Assembly (NCBI GenBank): GCA_016933025.1
Contig: JAFGBT010000009.1
Location: 1 to 64,000 of the forward strand
Direction of reading: 5' to 3'
DNA from: Spirochaetota bacterium
Lineage (GTDB): Bacteria > Spirochaetota > UBA4802 > UBA5550
Length of the DNA stretch: 64,000 nt
Every line of letters starts with the position of its first letter. The stretch's first letter is position 1. A model generated the notes under the pieces. The model made no database searches, had not been told where the DNA came from, and worked only from the letters and a program-made list of their open reading frames with translations. Made by a program: the position numbers and the translations under genes. Below are positions 40,977 through 49,995 of this stretch, one piece after another.

Positions 40977-42056
40977 TTATATATATTCAACAATTTTTTT
41001 CGGAATTTCGGATAAAGGAACGATGTCATGTACCGCTCCTTTTTCAACCGCCACCCTGTTCATCCCAAAAACGATAGAACTTCCCTCGTCCTGAGCGATT
41101 GTCCGTCCACCCGCTTCCCTGATCCGCACAATGCCTTCGGCGCCGTCTCTCCCCATCCCGGTCATAATGACCGCTATCGTGTCCTTCCCCACGACAGAGG
41201 CCATGGACCCGAACAAGACGTCTATTGACGGGCGATGTCCCGACACCTTGTCGCCCTTGAAGACCCGGACATACTTGCGCTTGTTCTTTAGCTCGATGCT
41301 TATGTGAGAGTCTCCCGGCGCGATGTACCCGCCGCCCGGCACCACGGGATCCATGTCCTCCGCCTCCTTCACCTTCAGCGGGGATATGGCGTCAAGGCGC
41401 TCTGCGAACGCCCGGGTAAATCCCTCGGGCATGTGCTGGACCACAAGGATCGGCGAGGGAAAATGCTCGGGAAAATTCGAGAATACATGCATCAGCGCGG
41501 CGGGCCCGCCGGTCGATGTACCGATCGCGACGATCCGCGGGCTGGAGCTCGACTGATCGAAGACGCGCGGCGGCGCTTCGGCCCGCTGTTTCGCGCCGGC
41601 GTGCGCTTCTCGCCGCGCCTCCCGAAAGGTAGAGCGATCAAGGGGCGCTACCCTCGACTGATAGACGGATTTCACCTTGCTTCTGAGCTGCTCGCCGATC
41701 TCGCCGGTCGACAGCGACAGCATCGACGACGGCTTGGGTACAAAATCAACCGCGCCGAATTCCAGCGCCTTGAAGGTCTCCTCGGCCCCGTGCTGAGTGA
41801 AGACGCTCATCATGATGACGGGCCTCGGCTTTTCGGCGATTATCCTTCTGAGAGCCGTGAGACCGTCGAGCACGGGCATCTCAATATCCATCGTGATGAC
41901 GTCCGGATCAAGCCTGCCCGCCATTGTTACCGCGGCTTCGCCGTTTTCCGCCGTTCCGACGACCTTTATCAGGGGATCGCTTTCAAGTATGTCTGTAATT
42001 ACTTTTCGGACGAGGGATGAATCATCGACAACCAGTACCCTAATTTGACCCGACAT
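40977..42056 (-). CDS. cheB: Protein-glutamate methylesterase CheB
   Basis: A 359-residue CheB: the receiver (LVVDDSSLVRKVITDILE, phospho-Asp in ITMDIEMPVLDG) is followed by the methylesterase with the catalytic Ser in AIGTSTGGPAALMH, His in VVQHMPEGFT and Asp in MTGMGRDGAEG. It demethylates chemoreceptors. The start overlaps the cheA end by 17 bp. No CheR is in the window. Confidence 0.93.
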   Translation of the reverse strand: MSGQIRVLVVDDSSLVRKVITDILESDPLIKVVGTAENGEAAVTMAGRLDPDVITMDIEMPVLDGLTALRRIIAEKPRPVIMMSVFTQHGAEETFKALEFGAVDFVPKPSSMLSLSTGEIGEQLRSKVKSVYQSRVAPLDRSTFREARREAHAGAKQRAEAPPRVFDQSSSSPRIVAIGTSTGGPAALMHVFSNFPEHFPSPILVVQHMPEGFTRAFAERLDAISPLKVKEAEDMDPVVPGGGYIAPGDSHISIELKNKRKYVRVFKGDKVSGHRPSIDVLFGSMASVVGKDTIAVIMTGMGRDGAEGIVRIREAGGRTIAQDEGSSIVFGMNRVAVEKGAVHDIVPLSEIPKKIVEYI

Positions 42057-45000
42057 TAGACCTCATGCGATTGACGATAGTTTTCAATGACTCGGATTCT
42101 GGAAGAAGGAGAAGATTCCCGATGATCTTGTCATTTTCAAAATAAAACGCGGTGTCCATGATAATCGCATAATCGTTCAGCATCGTATGCATCACCAGTA
42201 TCGAATCGATGACCGACTGGAGATAATCATGCACGATAGTCGGGAGGCCGGCCCGAATAACCAGGTTGGTTTTCTCCGCGAACACATTGATGACCGACGA
42301 TCCGACTATGTTGGTAAGTTCTTGAAGAGCGGACTGCCCGTCCTCGTTCAGCTCCCTGGTCTTTCGCTGTGGAATGCCGTAGAGGAGGTCGATCACCTCG
42401 AAGCCTATGCTCTCCTTGAATATAAACAGCACCGTTCCGCGCACATCGCCGAGGACAGGCATCATGATGCCCATGTAGACGCTGTCAATGTCGCCGATGT
42501 ACCTCGGTATCTGCTCGACGGGCATGAGGGTCACTTCCGGAATCGAAAGGTCGATCCGTTTATTCAGTATCTTTGATAGGGACTCGGCCGCGTTGGCCGC
42601 CCCCATGTTGGCGACAAGCTGAAACTCCTGTAGATCCTTTTTCTCCAGGTGCATTGAGGTAACCATATGGTCGGAGGGACCGCCGGTCTCGGCCGTTGTT
42701 TTGATACTCTCCCGCAATTCATCCCGGAACTCGTCGAGCGCCTTGTGGACCCTGGTCTCTATCTGGTCATCGGACTGCTCAGGGGCCGTGCCGGCGCGCT
42801 CCCGTTCCTTTTCGGCAAAGGGCATCACGTTGTCCTGCCCGGCGACCCCGGCTTTTTTCACGCTGTCAGCGAGGCCCCGGACAGCCTCCCGCGCCTTCTC
42901 CTGCTCCTGCTGAGGGGGCGAAACCCTTCCCGCGCCCCTCGCCTCGGGCTTCGGTACGGTGACCGGCTCGTCTTCCACCTCCTCGATCTCCGCCTCGTCC
43001 GATTCGACGACCCTGGTGCGGTCCTCCTTGGATATCCTGTCCTGCTCGGCGATGACCCTGTTGATCATCGACGCGATATCAAGTATAAGGCATATGCTGC
43101 CGTCGCCGAGTATGGACGCGCCGGCGAGACCCTCGACGGTCTTGTAGTTCTGCTCGAGCGACTTGATGACAATCTCCTGCTTGCCCTCGAGGTAGTCGAC
43201 GATAAGTCCTATCTTGCGGTTGCCGAACCCGACGATCACGACCGGCATCTTGTCGTCCGGCCCGAGGGCCGTGTTCAGCCTGATAAAGCGGGAGAGGCGC
43301 AGCAGCGAGAGAATCTCTCCCCTGAGGTTTATAACCTCATGCCCCTCGATCGTGGTGATGTCGGAATTCGAGATCTTGATGGTTTCTATAACGTCCGTGA
43401 GCGGTATGGCGTACATCTCATGGCGCACCTTCACCATGATGGCCGGTATGATGGCCAGTGTTATGGGGAAGGCGAGCACGAACCGCGTTCCCATCCCCCA
43501 CTCGGTTTCAATTGATACCGAGCCGTTGAGCTCGCTCACGATCTCCTTGACCACATTCATGCCGACGCCCCGTCCCGAGAGCTCGGTGATCCTCTCCGCC
43601 GTGGAAAAACCGGGTGAAAAAATAAAATCGTATATGGCTACATCGTCCATCACTGCAATCATTTCGGGAGTAGCCAGGCCCTTCTCGACCGCTTTACGCT
43701 TGATATGGTCGATGTTCAGGCCCCTGCCGTCGTCGCTCACCTCTATGAAAATCTGGTTCCCCCCCTGGTAGGCGTTCATGGTTATGTGCGCCATATCCGA
43801 CTTCCCAAGCTTATTCCGCTCGGCCGCCGATTCGATCCCATGGTCGATGGCGTTCCGCAGCAGATGGAGGAGCGGCTCTCCGATGGAGTCGATCACCTTC
43901 TTGTCGAGTTCGGTCTCCTCTCCCTTGATGGTGAGTTCCACTTCCTTGTTGAATTCCTTGGCGAGGTCGCGCACGAGCCTCCTGAAACGAGTGAATACCT
44001 GACCAATGGGTACCATCCTGGTTTTCATGATGCCGCTTTGCAAATCTTTAGCGATACGAGACATCTGCTCCATACGGCTTTTGAACTCGTTAATGATCGA
44101 TTTCTCCTCGCTGATTTTACGCATCTCCTCGTAGAGCTTGTAAAAGCCGGAGTTCGCGATAACGAGCTCACCCACGTTGTTCAGGAGGAGGTCAAGCTTG
44201 TCTATCGAGACCTTGACTGTTTTGAGGACAGATACCTTCTTTCTCTCCTCGGACCGCTCTCCGCCGCGGGCCGTGACTCTTCCCGCCACCGTAAGCTCCC
44301 GGTCTTCTTCGTCCTCGTCCTCTTCTTCCTCGGCCACCTCCCCGTTCTCCTCTCCTTCTAAAAAGTCCTCGGCGCTTTCCCGCCCTCTGACGACTGCCGC
44401 CGCATTCTCGTAGTCTCCCGTGAATGTCTTGCTCTCCCCGAACTGGAGCATCATCTTGTCGTCTTTTTTGGTAAGGTTGATGGTCCGTATGTCAATGCGG
44501 TATATCAGGTCAATATCCGCGGCGCGCCGTATTTCATTAATACCGGAGGCGGACAGGAGTATTACCTTGAGGACATTGTTCTGCTCATCATCGCTCAGGT
44601 CCTCAATCGGGGGCACCGTGGTGACGATGTCGCCTATGCGGCTGAGGTTGCTGACGACAAGCTGTGCCTTGACCCACTTCATCTGCGCCCTGGGGTCTAT
44701 GAAAACGGTGATTTCGCAGCATGACCTGCCGTCCTCGAGCCCGGCCTTTATCGTTTTCCTGGCCCCGGCGTCGAGCATTGTCCTGGGCGCGTCGATGTTT
44801 TTCTGCACGACGACCGCGGCGGCCGGTGAAGCCTTTTTTTCCTTGCGCGGCTTCTGAGATTTTTCACAGATCGCCTGTATATCGTCTATGAGCCACTGGA
44901 GATCTTGCTCCGGCTTTTCTCCTGAAGCGATGGTGTCAATGACGTTATGTATCTCATCAAAGCACTTGAAAATTATATCGATGATTTCGGAGGTGATTTT

Positions 45001-45243
45001 CATGCTCCCGTCGCGGATTCCCTGGAGCAGGTTTTCCATCATATGGGCGAGATCGCTGAGCTCGTTCAGACCGACGAAAGCGGCCGAGCTCTTCAGCGAA
45101 TGTGCGGCGCGGAAAATATTATTAATGATTTCGAGATTGTCCGGATTTTTTTCCAGTTCGAGAAGGTTCTGATTGAGCTCCTGGAGCTGCTCGTCAGCCT
45201 CCTCCAGAAAGATATCCTGATACTCGCCGAGAGAAAAAGCCAT
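42040..45243 (-). CDS. cheA: Chemotaxis histidine kinase CheA fused to a CheC-like domain
   Basis: A 1067-residue CheA. The N-terminal HPt domain carries the phospho-His in AAHSLKSSAAFVGLNEL; residues about 120-290 contain a second alpha/beta region and linker; then come the dimerisation segment, the HATPase (LLRNAIDHGIE, GRGVGMNVVKEI) and the CheW-like domain (MYAIPLTDVIETIKIS). After an acidic linker, the last 200 residues form a CheC-like domain: MGAANAAESLSKIL matches the family's first motif without its Glu, whereas SALQELTNIVGSSVINVF keeps the S-x3-E-x2-N pattern of the second. A kinase and a CheY-phosphatase-like module in one chain is uncommon. It lies between cheW and cheB. Confidence 0.9.
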   Translation of the reverse strand: MAFSLGEYQDIFLEEADEQLQELNQNLLELEKNPDNLEIINNIFRAAHSLKSSAAFVGLNELSDLAHMMENLLQGIRDGSMKITSEIIDIIFKCFDEIHNVIDTIASGEKPEQDLQWLIDDIQAICEKSQKPRKEKKASPAAAVVVQKNIDAPRTMLDAGARKTIKAGLEDGRSCCEITVFIDPRAQMKWVKAQLVVSNLSRIGDIVTTVPPIEDLSDDEQNNVLKVILLSASGINEIRRAADIDLIYRIDIRTINLTKKDDKMMLQFGESKTFTGDYENAAAVVRGRESAEDFLEGEENGEVAEEEEDEDEEDRELTVAGRVTARGGERSEERKKVSVLKTVKVSIDKLDLLLNNVGELVIANSGFYKLYEEMRKISEEKSIINEFKSRMEQMSRIAKDLQSGIMKTRMVPIGQVFTRFRRLVRDLAKEFNKEVELTIKGEETELDKKVIDSIGEPLLHLLRNAIDHGIESAAERNKLGKSDMAHITMNAYQGGNQIFIEVSDDGRGLNIDHIKRKAVEKGLATPEMIAVMDDVAIYDFIFSPGFSTAERITELSGRGVGMNVVKEIVSELNGSVSIETEWGMGTRFVLAFPITLAIIPAIMVKVRHEMYAIPLTDVIETIKISNSDITTIEGHEVINLRGEILSLLRLSRFIRLNTALGPDDKMPVVIVGFGNRKIGLIVDYLEGKQEIVIKSLEQNYKTVEGLAGASILGDGSICLILDIASMINRVIAEQDRISKEDRTRVVESDEAEIEEVEDEPVTVPKPEARGAGRVSPPQQEQEKAREAVRGLADSVKKAGVAGQDNVMPFAEKERERAGTAPEQSDDQIETRVHKALDEFRDELRESIKTTAETGGPSDHMVTSMHLEKKDLQEFQLVANMGAANAAESLSKILNKRIDLSIPEVTLMPVEQIPRYIGDIDSVYMGIMMPVLGDVRGTVLFIFKESIGFEVIDLLYGIPQRKTRELNEDGQSALQELTNIVGSSVINVFAEKTNLVIRAGLPTIVHDYLQSVIDSILVMHTMLNDYAIIMDTAFYFENDKIIGNLLLLPESESLKTIVNRMRSNVGSN

Positions 45244-45320
45244 AGTGTATCTCCACGATTTCGATTAACAGACGATATGAAACCTGCCTGTACCGCTTCG
45301 GGCGCCGCCGCGTTAGGCCG

Positions 45321-45854
45321 TCATGCCTTCACGACCGCCTGATCTTCCTCCAGGAACAGGATGTTGGACAGATTCAGGATGACTATCAACCGGTCCTTAA
45401 GCCTGCCAATGCCCCAGATATATTCCTCAGAGACCCCCTCTATCAGCGCCGACGGAGGGTCAACATTGCTCTGTGATATGCGTACCACCTGGTGAACGTT
45501 GTCAACCATCAGGCCGGTCAGCTTGTCGTTCGTCTCGATCACGATGATCCTGGTGAGATCGGTGATTTTACCCTTGGGGAAGCCGAACCTTTTTCTGACG
45601 TCGACCACGGGTATGACGTTGCCCCGGAGGTTGATCACGCCCTTGATGAATTCGGGAGTGTTCGGAAGCCGGGTGATTTCGGGAAAGCGGAGAATCTCGT
45701 GGACCGCAAGGATATCCACCCCGTATTCAACGTCTTCCAGGACAAAACTGACGAGCTGTATAATTGAACCTTCGGCGGCGCGCTCCTCTTCCTCTTCGCC
45801 CGCTACCTGGATGTCGGCTCCTTCCTGCTGCTTGACCAGCTCGTTTAAATCCAT
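45321..45854 (-). CDS. cheW: Chemotaxis coupling protein CheW
   Basis: A 177-residue CheW: VSFVLEDVEYGVDILAVHEILRFPEITRLPNTPEFIKGVINLRGNVIPVVDVRKRF is the classic core. An acidic N-terminal extension of about 35 residues (EEEEERAAEG) precedes it. The frame extends to 45908, but the ATG at 45854 (MDLNELVKQQEG) has GGGA about 8 nt upstream. It couples receptors to CheA and is the first gene of the unit cheW-cheA-cheB. Confidence 0.88.
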   Translation of the reverse strand: MDLNELVKQQEGADIQVAGEEEEERAAEGSIIQLVSFVLEDVEYGVDILAVHEILRFPEITRLPNTPEFIKGVINLRGNVIPVVDVRKRFGFPKGKITDLTRIIVIETNDKLTGLMVDNVHQVVRISQSNVDPPSALIEGVSEEYIWGIGRLKDRLIVILNLSNILFLEEDQAVVKA

Positions 45855-46008
45855 ATGATTGTCCCTGTTATCATTAATATGCGGTAGAAACACTTTACTG
45901 TAAAACAAAAGCTTTACATTTCAAGCATTTTTTTTAAATTATCGGTTAGGATGATGGTTGGTGTGTGCGCCCGACCGGTTCTTATCCGGACACATTATAA
46001 TGAAAACG

Positions 46009-47934
46009 TCATTTCCTAAGGCTGGTGAAACCGCTCTTTTCCGATTCAAAATATATGGTATCTTTAGTGACGGCAACGTTACCGGAATTGATCGCGGGCT
46101 CCAGGCTGGCACGCGCGATATCCCCTGTTTTCTTGTCTACCGAAAGCAGCACCCCACCCGCCGGTATGTACAGCCGGGATTCGTCTTCGGCAGGACGTTT
46201 TACGATCGGGCGACCGGTGTCTCGGGACCAGAGCAATAGGCCGTCTGCGCTGATACGATAGATTGTCCCTCCCCTGCCGAACATATAGATCGAACCGTGC
46301 CTCACGAGCATATCGCCGTTTATGCTCTCGGCTATCTCGTATCTCCATAGCGTTTTGCCGTCCCTGTGCCGGTAGCAGAACAGCGATCCGGCCTCGGTGG
46401 CTACAAAAATGCGGTCCGCACGAGCCCCCAGGGCGGCTATGCCGCTTCCAAAAGAAGCGCCGACGCTCGCGGCGCCTGTTTTACCATCGACGCCAATGAG
46501 CCTACCGTCAGCGGCAGGTACGAAAACATGGGAACCTGAGCAGACGGGCGTCGCGGTCACGCGGCACCCGATGTCGCTGCGCCACAGAAGCCGGCCGTCA
46601 TGGTCAAACTTATAGAGAAGACCGCGTACGGTCGCACAGTAAAGTCCGCTTTCATCAAGGACCGGGCTCGTCCGCGGATGCATGGAGTCATCCATGTGTG
46701 CCGTCCAGAGTATCTTCCCCGTGTAAAGATCTATCTTCATGGCCGCGCCACTCACGGTTGACACGTACAGCGAGGTGGATTCAAATACCGGAAGCGAGGC
46801 GATTGTGCCATCAAGGTCGAGGGACCACCTGGTTTCCTGCGAGCGAACCAGGGCAATATATCTCTTCCCGATTTTCAGGACGAAATCGAGATCGGGCACA
46901 TACATCAGGTAAACCGAACCGCGGGGCTCGGGCGCCGGCCGCGCCGCGATCCCTGCCCCAGGCATGCCGGGGAAGCCGGCGGCCTCGTTCGGCAACTGCA
47001 TCTCGCAGGCGGTACCTGTTGCAATCACCGGTATGGAAAGATCCGGGAGGGCATTCCGGACATTGCTTCCGGTCAGCGCATACAGCGGCTTTCTGTCTGT
47101 CCCGATACGGCAGGCCTGGCTCGCCTTCAGCTCAACGGCGGCGTCTTCAAAATACCTTTCAAGCACCATGGCCGCTTCGGGTTCCACCGACCTGTCGGGA
47201 GGCAGGCACCGCCGGACCCGCACCGTCCCTTCGTAGACCTCGTAGCGAACCGTCCCGTCTGCATCGACCCTGACTCCGAACATCGTGCCCTTCACCGATG
47301 CCACCGATGTCGGCGTGTGTATCAAAGCTGACTCGCCGGCCTCCAGCCTGCTCACCCGCATGATGCAGCCGCCGCCGGTCACCAGGGCGTCAAAGGTCCT
47401 TTTTCTCCCGGTAACGTATGTCTTCAACAGCGAAACCCGGCTGCCGGGGAGAACCCGGAGCACCAGGCCGCCGGGGAATGATATATCGGCGCGCGATGAC
47501 GGCCCGGACAGAATGACATCGTCGCGGCCAACATCATCGCCCTCGCGAAGGGTCCGGTGCGCGCCAGCGCTCAGGAGCCGAACGTCGCCTGACACGGCAA
47601 TGGCGGTACCGGCCGCCTCTCCGCGGAAAAGGCGCGGCCAGGCAAAGAAAAATATGAGCGCCGCCGCGGCAGCGCATGCGGGGACAAGGGCCCACCGCAC
47701 AATACTCGATGTGGGCACCGAAAGCCGCCGGCGCTTCCGCGCGGAAGACAGGGCCGTCGGGGCGATTTCACGCAGGCGCGGCGCATCAGCGGCATCCATC
47801 ATCAGCCCCTGGGGAACATGAAGCTCGGATCGCTCCAGGATCTGAAGCAGCTTGTCCAGATTGGCGTTCCTGAATCGCCTGCCGGATCGGAGGCCATCCG
47901 TGATACGCCGTATGTCGTTATCTTCTTTTCTCAT
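46009..47934 (-). CDS. Transmembrane FecR/PQQ-propeller protein paired with a sigma factor
   Basis: A 641-residue protein. Residues 1-80 are cytoplasmic, polar and basic; residues about 82-103 form one transmembrane helix (WALVPACAAAAALIFFFAWPRLF). Residues about 110-250 are a FecR-like beta domain (VSGDVRLLSAGAHRTLREGDDV, TPTSVASVKGTMFGVRV). Residues about 340-640 are a PQQ-like beta-propeller with blades ending in the LYxATVRGLLYKFDxDGRLLWRS type pattern. It starts 12 bp after the ECF sigma gene. FecR proteins usually convey a surface signal to an ECF sigma factor through their cytoplasmic tail; here the sensor would be the propeller. The ligand is unknown. Confidence 0.75.
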   Translation of the reverse strand: MRKEDNDIRRITDGLRSGRRFRNANLDKLLQILERSELHVPQGLMMDAADAPRLREIAPTALSSARKRRRLSVPTSSIVRWALVPACAAAAALIFFFAWPRLFRGEAAGTAIAVSGDVRLLSAGAHRTLREGDDVGRDDVILSGPSSRADISFPGGLVLRVLPGSRVSLLKTYVTGRKRTFDALVTGGGCIMRVSRLEAGESALIHTPTSVASVKGTMFGVRVDADGTVRYEVYEGTVRVRRCLPPDRSVEPEAAMVLERYFEDAAVELKASQACRIGTDRKPLYALTGSNVRNALPDLSIPVIATGTACEMQLPNEAAGFPGMPGAGIAARPAPEPRGSVYLMYVPDLDFVLKIGKRYIALVRSQETRWSLDLDGTIASLPVFESTSLYVSTVSGAAMKIDLYTGKILWTAHMDDSMHPRTSPVLDESGLYCATVRGLLYKFDHDGRLLWRSDIGCRVTATPVCSGSHVFVPAADGRLIGVDGKTGAASVGASFGSGIAALGARADRIFVATEAGSLFCYRHRDGKTLWRYEIAESINGDMLVRHGSIYMFGRGGTIYRISADGLLLWSRDTGRPIVKRPAEDESRLYIPAGGVLLSVDKKTGDIARASLEPAINSGNVAVTKDTIYFESEKSGFTSLRK

Positions 47935-47946
47935 GAATTATCCGTG

Positions 47947-48537
47947 TCAGATGACCCCTTTCTCGGAGAGGTGCCGCGCAATTGCCTTTATTGCCTTTTC
48001 CATCCTCCACTTTGCCGTCCGCTCCGAACACCGTAAAATTTTCGCGATATCCGAATACTTCAACTTCTGATCATATCGCAGCAGGAACACCGTCCTGAAT
48101 TTTTCTTTGAGGAGACTGACTGACCTGTTGAACTCGGCCATATCGCTTTCTGAAATATAGATCTCCTCCGGCGATTCCTTGCCGCCGTCCACCCGCGATA
48201 GCCTGAACCGCTCCTCTTCTATCATCCGGATGTCACGGGCCGTTTTGCCCAGGTAATTCTTGCTGCAGTTTATGGCGATCTGATATATCCATGAAGAGAA
48301 CGATTTCCCGGTGTCGAACGAACCGAGGTGCCTGAAGACCCGCATTATGGCGTCGTGGAACACATCGCTTGCCTCTTCGGCATCCGGTATGTAATAATAT
48401 ATCAATCGCTTTAGCTTGCGCTCGTAACGCACATACAGTTCGGTGAATGCCTGCTCATTCCCGTCCCTGTATGACTCAACAAGTTCCTCATCGGTGAACC
48501 GCTTGAAGTCCTGCGTCTGTCTGTAACTGTATACCAT
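47947..48537 (-). CDS. ECF-type RNA polymerase sigma factor
   Basis: A 196-residue sigma-70 family protein with region 2 (ELYVRYERKLKRLIYYYIPDAEEASDVFHDAIMRVFRHL) and region 4 (FRTVFLLRYDQKLKYSDIAKILRCSERTAKWRMEKAIKAI), the helix-turn-helix. There is no region 1 or 3, as in ECF factors. It probably directs a regulon controlled by the partner FecR/PQQ protein downstream. The start at 48537 has no strong Shine-Dalgarno sequence. Confidence 0.88.
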   Translation of the reverse strand: MVYSYRQTQDFKRFTDEELVESYRDGNEQAFTELYVRYERKLKRLIYYYIPDAEEASDVFHDAIMRVFRHLGSFDTGKSFSSWIYQIAINCSKNYLGKTARDIRMIEEERFRLSRVDGGKESPEEIYISESDMAEFNRSVSLLKEKFRTVFLLRYDQKLKYSDIAKILRCSERTAKWRMEKAIKAIARHLSEKGVI

Positions 48538-48680
48538 GAAAAATCGTAAAAGTGTAAATTAATCTTTAATTTAATCGCGTGCGCGATGGCAAATTGGCCG
48601 CGGCGACGTCGTTTCCATCATGTCAGCACATCGGCAGGGCATGATGAATGGGGATTAAATATCGTGCCGTCATTACAGAG

Positions 48681-48701
48681 GGCCGGGGCAGCACCCCGGC
48701 C
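48681..48701 (-). terminator. GC-rich hairpin after zapA
   Basis: GGCCGGGG and CCCCGGCC pair perfectly around a 5-nt loop, 15 bp past the zapA stop. No U-run follows, so it is a weak terminator candidate. The zapA-adjacent 6S RNA of other bacteria was not recognised here. Confidence 0.4.
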
Positions 48702-48715
48702 GGATGGGGGTTCTA

Positions 48716-49039
48716 TTAATTGCGGGCCGTGGCGACTGTTTTTGGAAAGGCATCCCCGATGAGTCCCTCATCGAGCATCGATATCAGCGCCATCGTCCGG
48801 CGCGTGACCTCGCTGTCCATGCCTGTCTTCATATCTTTCAGCTGAAAATATTCGTCCGCCACGTTCAGGGCCGCCAGGATGGCCATTTGGGTCTGATTGG
48901 CCGAGGAGCATCCGGCCCGCACCTCCTCCATCTTAAGATTCAGGTATTCCGCGAGCTGCAGAATATAGTCCCGGGGAGCGTCCCCATTAATAGTGTATGT
49001 CTGCCCGGATATGGTCACCTTAACGCTATTACCTTCCAC
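48716..49039 (-). CDS. zapA: Cell-division protein ZapA
   Basis: A 107-residue ZapA: VKVTISGQTYTINGDAPRDYILQLAEYLNLKMEEV is the standard N-terminal domain, followed by a short helix and coiled-coil. ZapA promotes FtsZ bundling. It is preceded by a coiled-coil gene on the same strand, 18 bp away, likely an operon. Confidence 0.85.
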   Translation of the reverse strand: MEGNSVKVTISGQTYTINGDAPRDYILQLAEYLNLKMEEVRAGCSSANQTQMAILAALNVADEYFQLKDMKTGMDSEVTRRTMALISMLDEGLIGDAFPKTVATARN

Positions 49040-49057
49040 GGCGCACCTCGTCAGAGT

Positions 49058-49804
49058 TTACTTCTCATCCTCTTCAATGATCAGAAATTCGTCATCCTGT
49101 TCCTTGGCCTTGCCCTTCGAGCGGGGAGGATTCTCCTGCTCGTCTATGATGATGGAATCCCTGTCCACATCGTCTATCACGATCTCCTCGTCTTCCTCGT
49201 CGAGGAGTATAATGTCGTCATCCCCCTCAGAAACGGTTTCAAGGGAGATGCCATCCTTACCCTTCGCGGCGAGGTCTCCCTCGTCGTCGATGATAATGAT
49301 GTCGTCGTCATCCTGGAGGTCGACCGTTTCGGCCTTCTTCACTGTCTCGACCCTGATCTCCTCTTCCTTATATTCGTCCGGTTCGTCGAGTATGATGGTA
49401 TCCTCTTCATCCACTGCCGGTCTTTTCGGCCTTGGCGGGGTCGATTTTAATGATGAGGGCCGGGCGCTTTCGAAGGTTTTTCGCTCAATTTTTTCTCCCG
49501 CGGGAATGCCGCCTCCCGGCGCAAGTGTGTCGAGCTTGCCGAGGAGACCTATGACCTTCTTCTCGAGTATCTCCTCCTTCGCATTCAGTTCCTCAAGCTC
49601 CCTCGTGGCCTGGTCGAGCTCTCTCCTGATCTTCTCAACTTCCTGCTCCTTGGCCTCGAGACTGAGCCGCGCTTCTTCCATCTCGGTCTTCAGCTCTTCG
49701 TTTTCGTTTTCAAGTTTGGAATTCTCAGTCCGTAAATCGCCGATCAATTGCAGTGCCTTGACAACGCGGCTTTCAAGCTCTTCAAGCTGCTGCATGGAAA
49801 TCAT
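49058..49804 (-). CDS. Coiled-coil protein with repeated acidic-aliphatic motifs
   Basis: A 248-residue protein. Residues 1-110 form a long coiled coil (LESRVVKALQLIGDLRTENSKLENENEELKTEMEEARLSLEAKEQEVEK), reminiscent of ZapB-like proteins. Residues about 130-248 are unstructured and acidic, with recurring short motifs of aliphatic triplets flanked by Asp/Glu: DTIILDEPDE, DDIIIIDDEG, DDIILLDEEDEE, DSIIIDEQE and EFLIIEEDE. It lies directly upstream of zapA and has a good Shine-Dalgarno sequence (GGAGG). A cell-division role is inferred from its neighbour. Confidence 0.7.
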   Translation of the reverse strand: MISMQQLEELESRVVKALQLIGDLRTENSKLENENEELKTEMEEARLSLEAKEQEVEKIRRELDQATRELEELNAKEEILEKKVIGLLGKLDTLAPGGGIPAGEKIERKTFESARPSSLKSTPPRPKRPAVDEEDTIILDEPDEYKEEEIRVETVKKAETVDLQDDDDIIIIDDEGDLAAKGKDGISLETVSEGDDDIILLDEEDEEIVIDDVDRDSIIIDEQENPPRSKGKAKEQDDEFLIIEEDEK

Positions 49805-49888
49805 TGCGCCACCTCCGTTTCCCTACCCCCGTCGACCGCGAGGAGGTAAATCAGTATAGTAATATATTCGGCTTTTCAGGGAGACAGC

Positions 49889-49911
49889 ATTAATCTAATA
49901 TACGGATTAAT
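49889..49911. promoter_or_regulatory. Inverted repeat between promoter and coiled-coil gene
   Basis: ATTAATC (49889-49895) and GATTAAT (49905-49911) are 7-bp arms with a 9-bp spacer, downstream of the candidate promoter of the zapA unit. It is shaped like a small operator. Confidence 0.35.
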
Positions 49912-49938
49912 CCCCGCAAGAAGCCCTCTGACGCTTCA

Positions 49939-49967
49939 TAGATACTAAAAAATATATATTACGTCAA
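49939..49967 (-). promoter_or_regulatory. Promoter candidate for the coiled-coil/zapA unit
   Basis: On the minus strand TTGACG (complement of 49962-49967) and TATCTA (complement of 49939-49944) are spaced by 17 bp. The -10 match is only moderate. Confidence 0.4.
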
Positions 49968-49995
49968 GCCATATTTTGAGGGGGAAGGCGCAGGG

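Noticed and set aside
48538..48715. 6S RNA next to zapA
   Set aside because: zapA neighbours 6S RNA in many bacteria, but the gap is short and no long bulged duplex like 6S could be drawn by eye.
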